This document shows positions 62,261 to 64,000 of a DNA stretch of 64,000 nt, one piece after another (positions within the stretch are counted from its first letter, which is position 1; each line of letters begins with the position of its first letter). The stretch spans positions 1,530,909 to 1,594,908 of the forward strand of contig NC_091374.1 in assembly GCF_038502225.1 (NCBI RefSeq). The letters run 5' to 3'. Position numbers and translations under genes: made by a program. Source of the DNA: Cherax quadricarinatus (taxonomy: Eukaryota > Arthropoda > Malacostraca > Decapoda > Parastacidae). The notes beneath the pieces were generated by a model. The model saw nothing but the letters and a program-made list of their open reading frames with translations, did no database searches and was not told where the DNA came from.

Positions 62261-63156
62261 TTCTATGTCAGATTTGAAAATTAAAATAGAAATGGTGCGA
62301 GTATAGTGCCTTGAGGAACAGTGTTTTCACTGTGGCAGCCTCTGATTTGACTTTGTTCACTATTACACTATGAATATAACACAACATCACACTGGTAAAC
62401 TTTTTGCAAAACGCTATTTCTAATTTCCTATTTGTTATCATATAAAAGTTTTTATAATCTCAATAATCCAAATCAGACTAAACTAATTTAAATGTAAAAA
62501 AAAAAATAGTATTTGAAAATTTACAGAGAGCGTTAAGAAACTGACGTTAATGAGTGTCCAAGAAAATTGTAATGGTGTGAAAAATGGAGGGTGATGAAAT
62601 GTGTTTGGTGAGTGGCAGGCAGCCACCAGCCACTACTTGGCATCTCTACCACGAGGCTTCAGGTTAAAGAACTGTTCAAGGCTGGGCAGCGGCCCTCACT
62701 GCCAGTGTTTCCTCACTGGATCAAGTTCAGTGAGACATTTACGGGTTTGGCGCTTGTTTGTGATTATAATAATGATGTTGAAGAAGAGTTTATTCGGATT
62801 AGCCTGGAGAGTTAGTAACCCAAAATAGTCGATAGGCTTCCTTAATGTACTTTTTTTATGTACAGATTGTAAACACAGTGACAAGAGTGAGTGAAGGTAA
62901 CACTACATTATTATTTGACTTACTATTTACTACAATGACCAGACTACCAGAAACTTAAAACCCAATAAAGTCTCTATGTGCTTTATTTTCATTGTGGTCC
63001 TTTGATTCTCTCTCAAACTGTGACTCACTGAAGTCAAGTTAACGTTCACGTACCTACTTATTACTAGGTACACAGGAAAGATTAAGTAAGTTTACTTAGG
63101 TACAGGTACACATGTACAACTGTCACACAGTAACATTTAAATTACCTCTAATTATA
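62261..63156. other. Spacer with repeat scraps
   Basis: A GCGCT 3' end at 62738-62775 and a SINE tail at 63060-63130 (inverted) are seen. No gene. Confidence 0.4.
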
Positions 63157-63316
63157 ATTATAATCATGTGGGAGCGCTAAACCTTTAGGATTATACAACG
63201 CATGTGGGGGGGGAGGGATGGAAGGTATTCAGGCTCATTTCAGGGAACTGGAACACAGATCCAATTCCCTAAATCAAGAGCCCCTCACCAGCGTCAAGGA
63301 ACCTCCCTTGAGGGGA
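63157..63316 (-). repeat. GCGCT-type repeat, inverted
   Basis: GGGAGCGCTAAACCTTTAGG at the low end, a 10-G-rich tract, CAAGGAACCTCCCTTGAGG at the high end. Confidence 0.85.
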
Positions 63317-63424
63317 AATTACCTCTAAGACAGCCCAAAAAAGTCAGTGATGAACAGGGGCAGACAAAGATGACTAAGCAAATCCTCACCACTAGGAACT
63401 TATACGCGATTTGATCACACATCG

Positions 63425-63600
63425 TTTAATTATTAGTATTAGTAGGAAGAGGAAGAGTAATGACCCATTGGGATGACACAACACCTGGGGAATGGTGGGT
63501 ATTAAATTTGATGGGATGAAGGGGAAAGTAACTACAATTCCTTGAATTAAAGAGCCCTTCAGCAATATCAAGGCACCTTCCCCTTGAAGGACAATCATTA
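63425..63600 (-). repeat. GCGCT-type repeat, inverted, diverged
   Basis: Same order of blocks with many substitutions (AAAGAGCCCTTCAGCAATAT, CAAGGCACCTTCC). Confidence 0.6.
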
Positions 63601-63754
63601 CCTTATTTATCCACGTAGTGTTCCTTCATTCTTCGTTATATTTCTTATAAACTACAAATCGTTACTACTCAAAACCTGATTATCTTCTGTTTCCCAGATG
63701 GTGTATGACCAGTTCGAATTTAGTCATTAGTAAGTTTTTTCAGGTACAGGAACA

Positions 63755-63862
63755 CATAAATACAGTTACATAAATGATCATACATAGCAGCATATGTGTA
63801 CATGACCTAGGATAACCCAAAAAAGTCAACTGACTTATTTCCATTGGGGTCCTTGTAATGCC
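63755..63862 (-). repeat. SINE tail, inverted
   Basis: ACATAAATGATCATACATAG and CCTAGGATAACCCAAAAAAG; high end CCATTGGGGTCCTTG. Confidence 0.7.
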
Positions 63863-63884
63863 TTATTTATTTTTTATATTATTA

Positions 63885-64000
63885 TCACACTGGCCGATTC
63901 CCACCAAGGCAGGGTGGCCCGAAAAAGAAAAACTTTCACCATCATTCACTCCATCACTGTCTTGCCAGAAGGGTGCTTTACACTACAGTTTTTAAACTGC
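63885..64000 (-). mobile_element. RTE-like LINE 3' end, inverted, cut by window edge
   Basis: Matches the inverse of 3435-3555 (ACTGGCCGATTCCCACCAAG ... CAGTTTTTAAACTGC), so the LINE body should continue to the right of the window. Confidence 0.88.

Overview
The window is animal nuclear DNA with intron-rich genes, GT-AG splicing, AT-rich spacers and a very dense load of transposable elements. The repeat set (RTE-like and CR1-like LINEs, Tigger/pogo elements, TTAA-flanked MITEs, a Penelope-like element, tRNA-derived SINEs, long AT and ACT arrays) suggests an arthropod with a large genome. A decapod crustacean is my best guess, but this is inference and not proven by any single gene.

Three host genes can be supported. 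(1) HEMK1, a mitochondrial release-factor glutamine methyltransferase, lies on the + strand with six coding exons between 4510 and 23216; its introns are packed with transposons. (2) PEPD (prolidase) lies on the - strand; seven coding exons from 43040 down to 28142 give the C-terminal ~356 residues, with all five metal ligands present and roughly the first 147 residues not found in the window. (3) A FAST-kinase-domain (FASTKD) mitochondrial RNA-binding protein with a C-terminal RAP domain is an uninterrupted 665-codon ORF (39731-41728, -), nested on the same strand inside a PEPD intron. HEMK1 and PEPD converge across a 4.9 kb spacer.

Layout: 1-4505 LINEs, a Tigger derivative and a SINE; 4506-23216 HEMK1 with, in its introns, a TTAA element, a nearly complete Tigger transposon, an inverted Penelope-like element and a near full-length RTE-like LINE that carries a Tigger insertion; 23217-28141 spacer with short repeats; 28142-43040 PEPD, with nested MITEs, a foldback element and FASTKD; 43041-49680 repeat-rich spacer with long (AT)n tracts and a 36-bp minisatellite; 49685-51235 CR1-like LINE; 51690-57212 a ~430-bp tandem array whose units each carry a hammerhead-ribozyme-like motif, interrupted by an integrase-only Ty3/gypsy element; 57230-64000 degraded LINEs and SINEs. 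No host gene was recognised right of 43040.

The most unusual structure is the tandem array: four units conserve a foldable hammerhead-like motif, reminiscent of animal retrozymes and of Penelope-like terminal repeats. Next is the near-perfect ~1.98 kb Penelope-like inverted repeat about 50 bp upstream of HEMK1 exon 3. A third is the reciprocal nesting of the same two transposon families: LINE inside Tigger at one locus, Tigger inside LINE at another.
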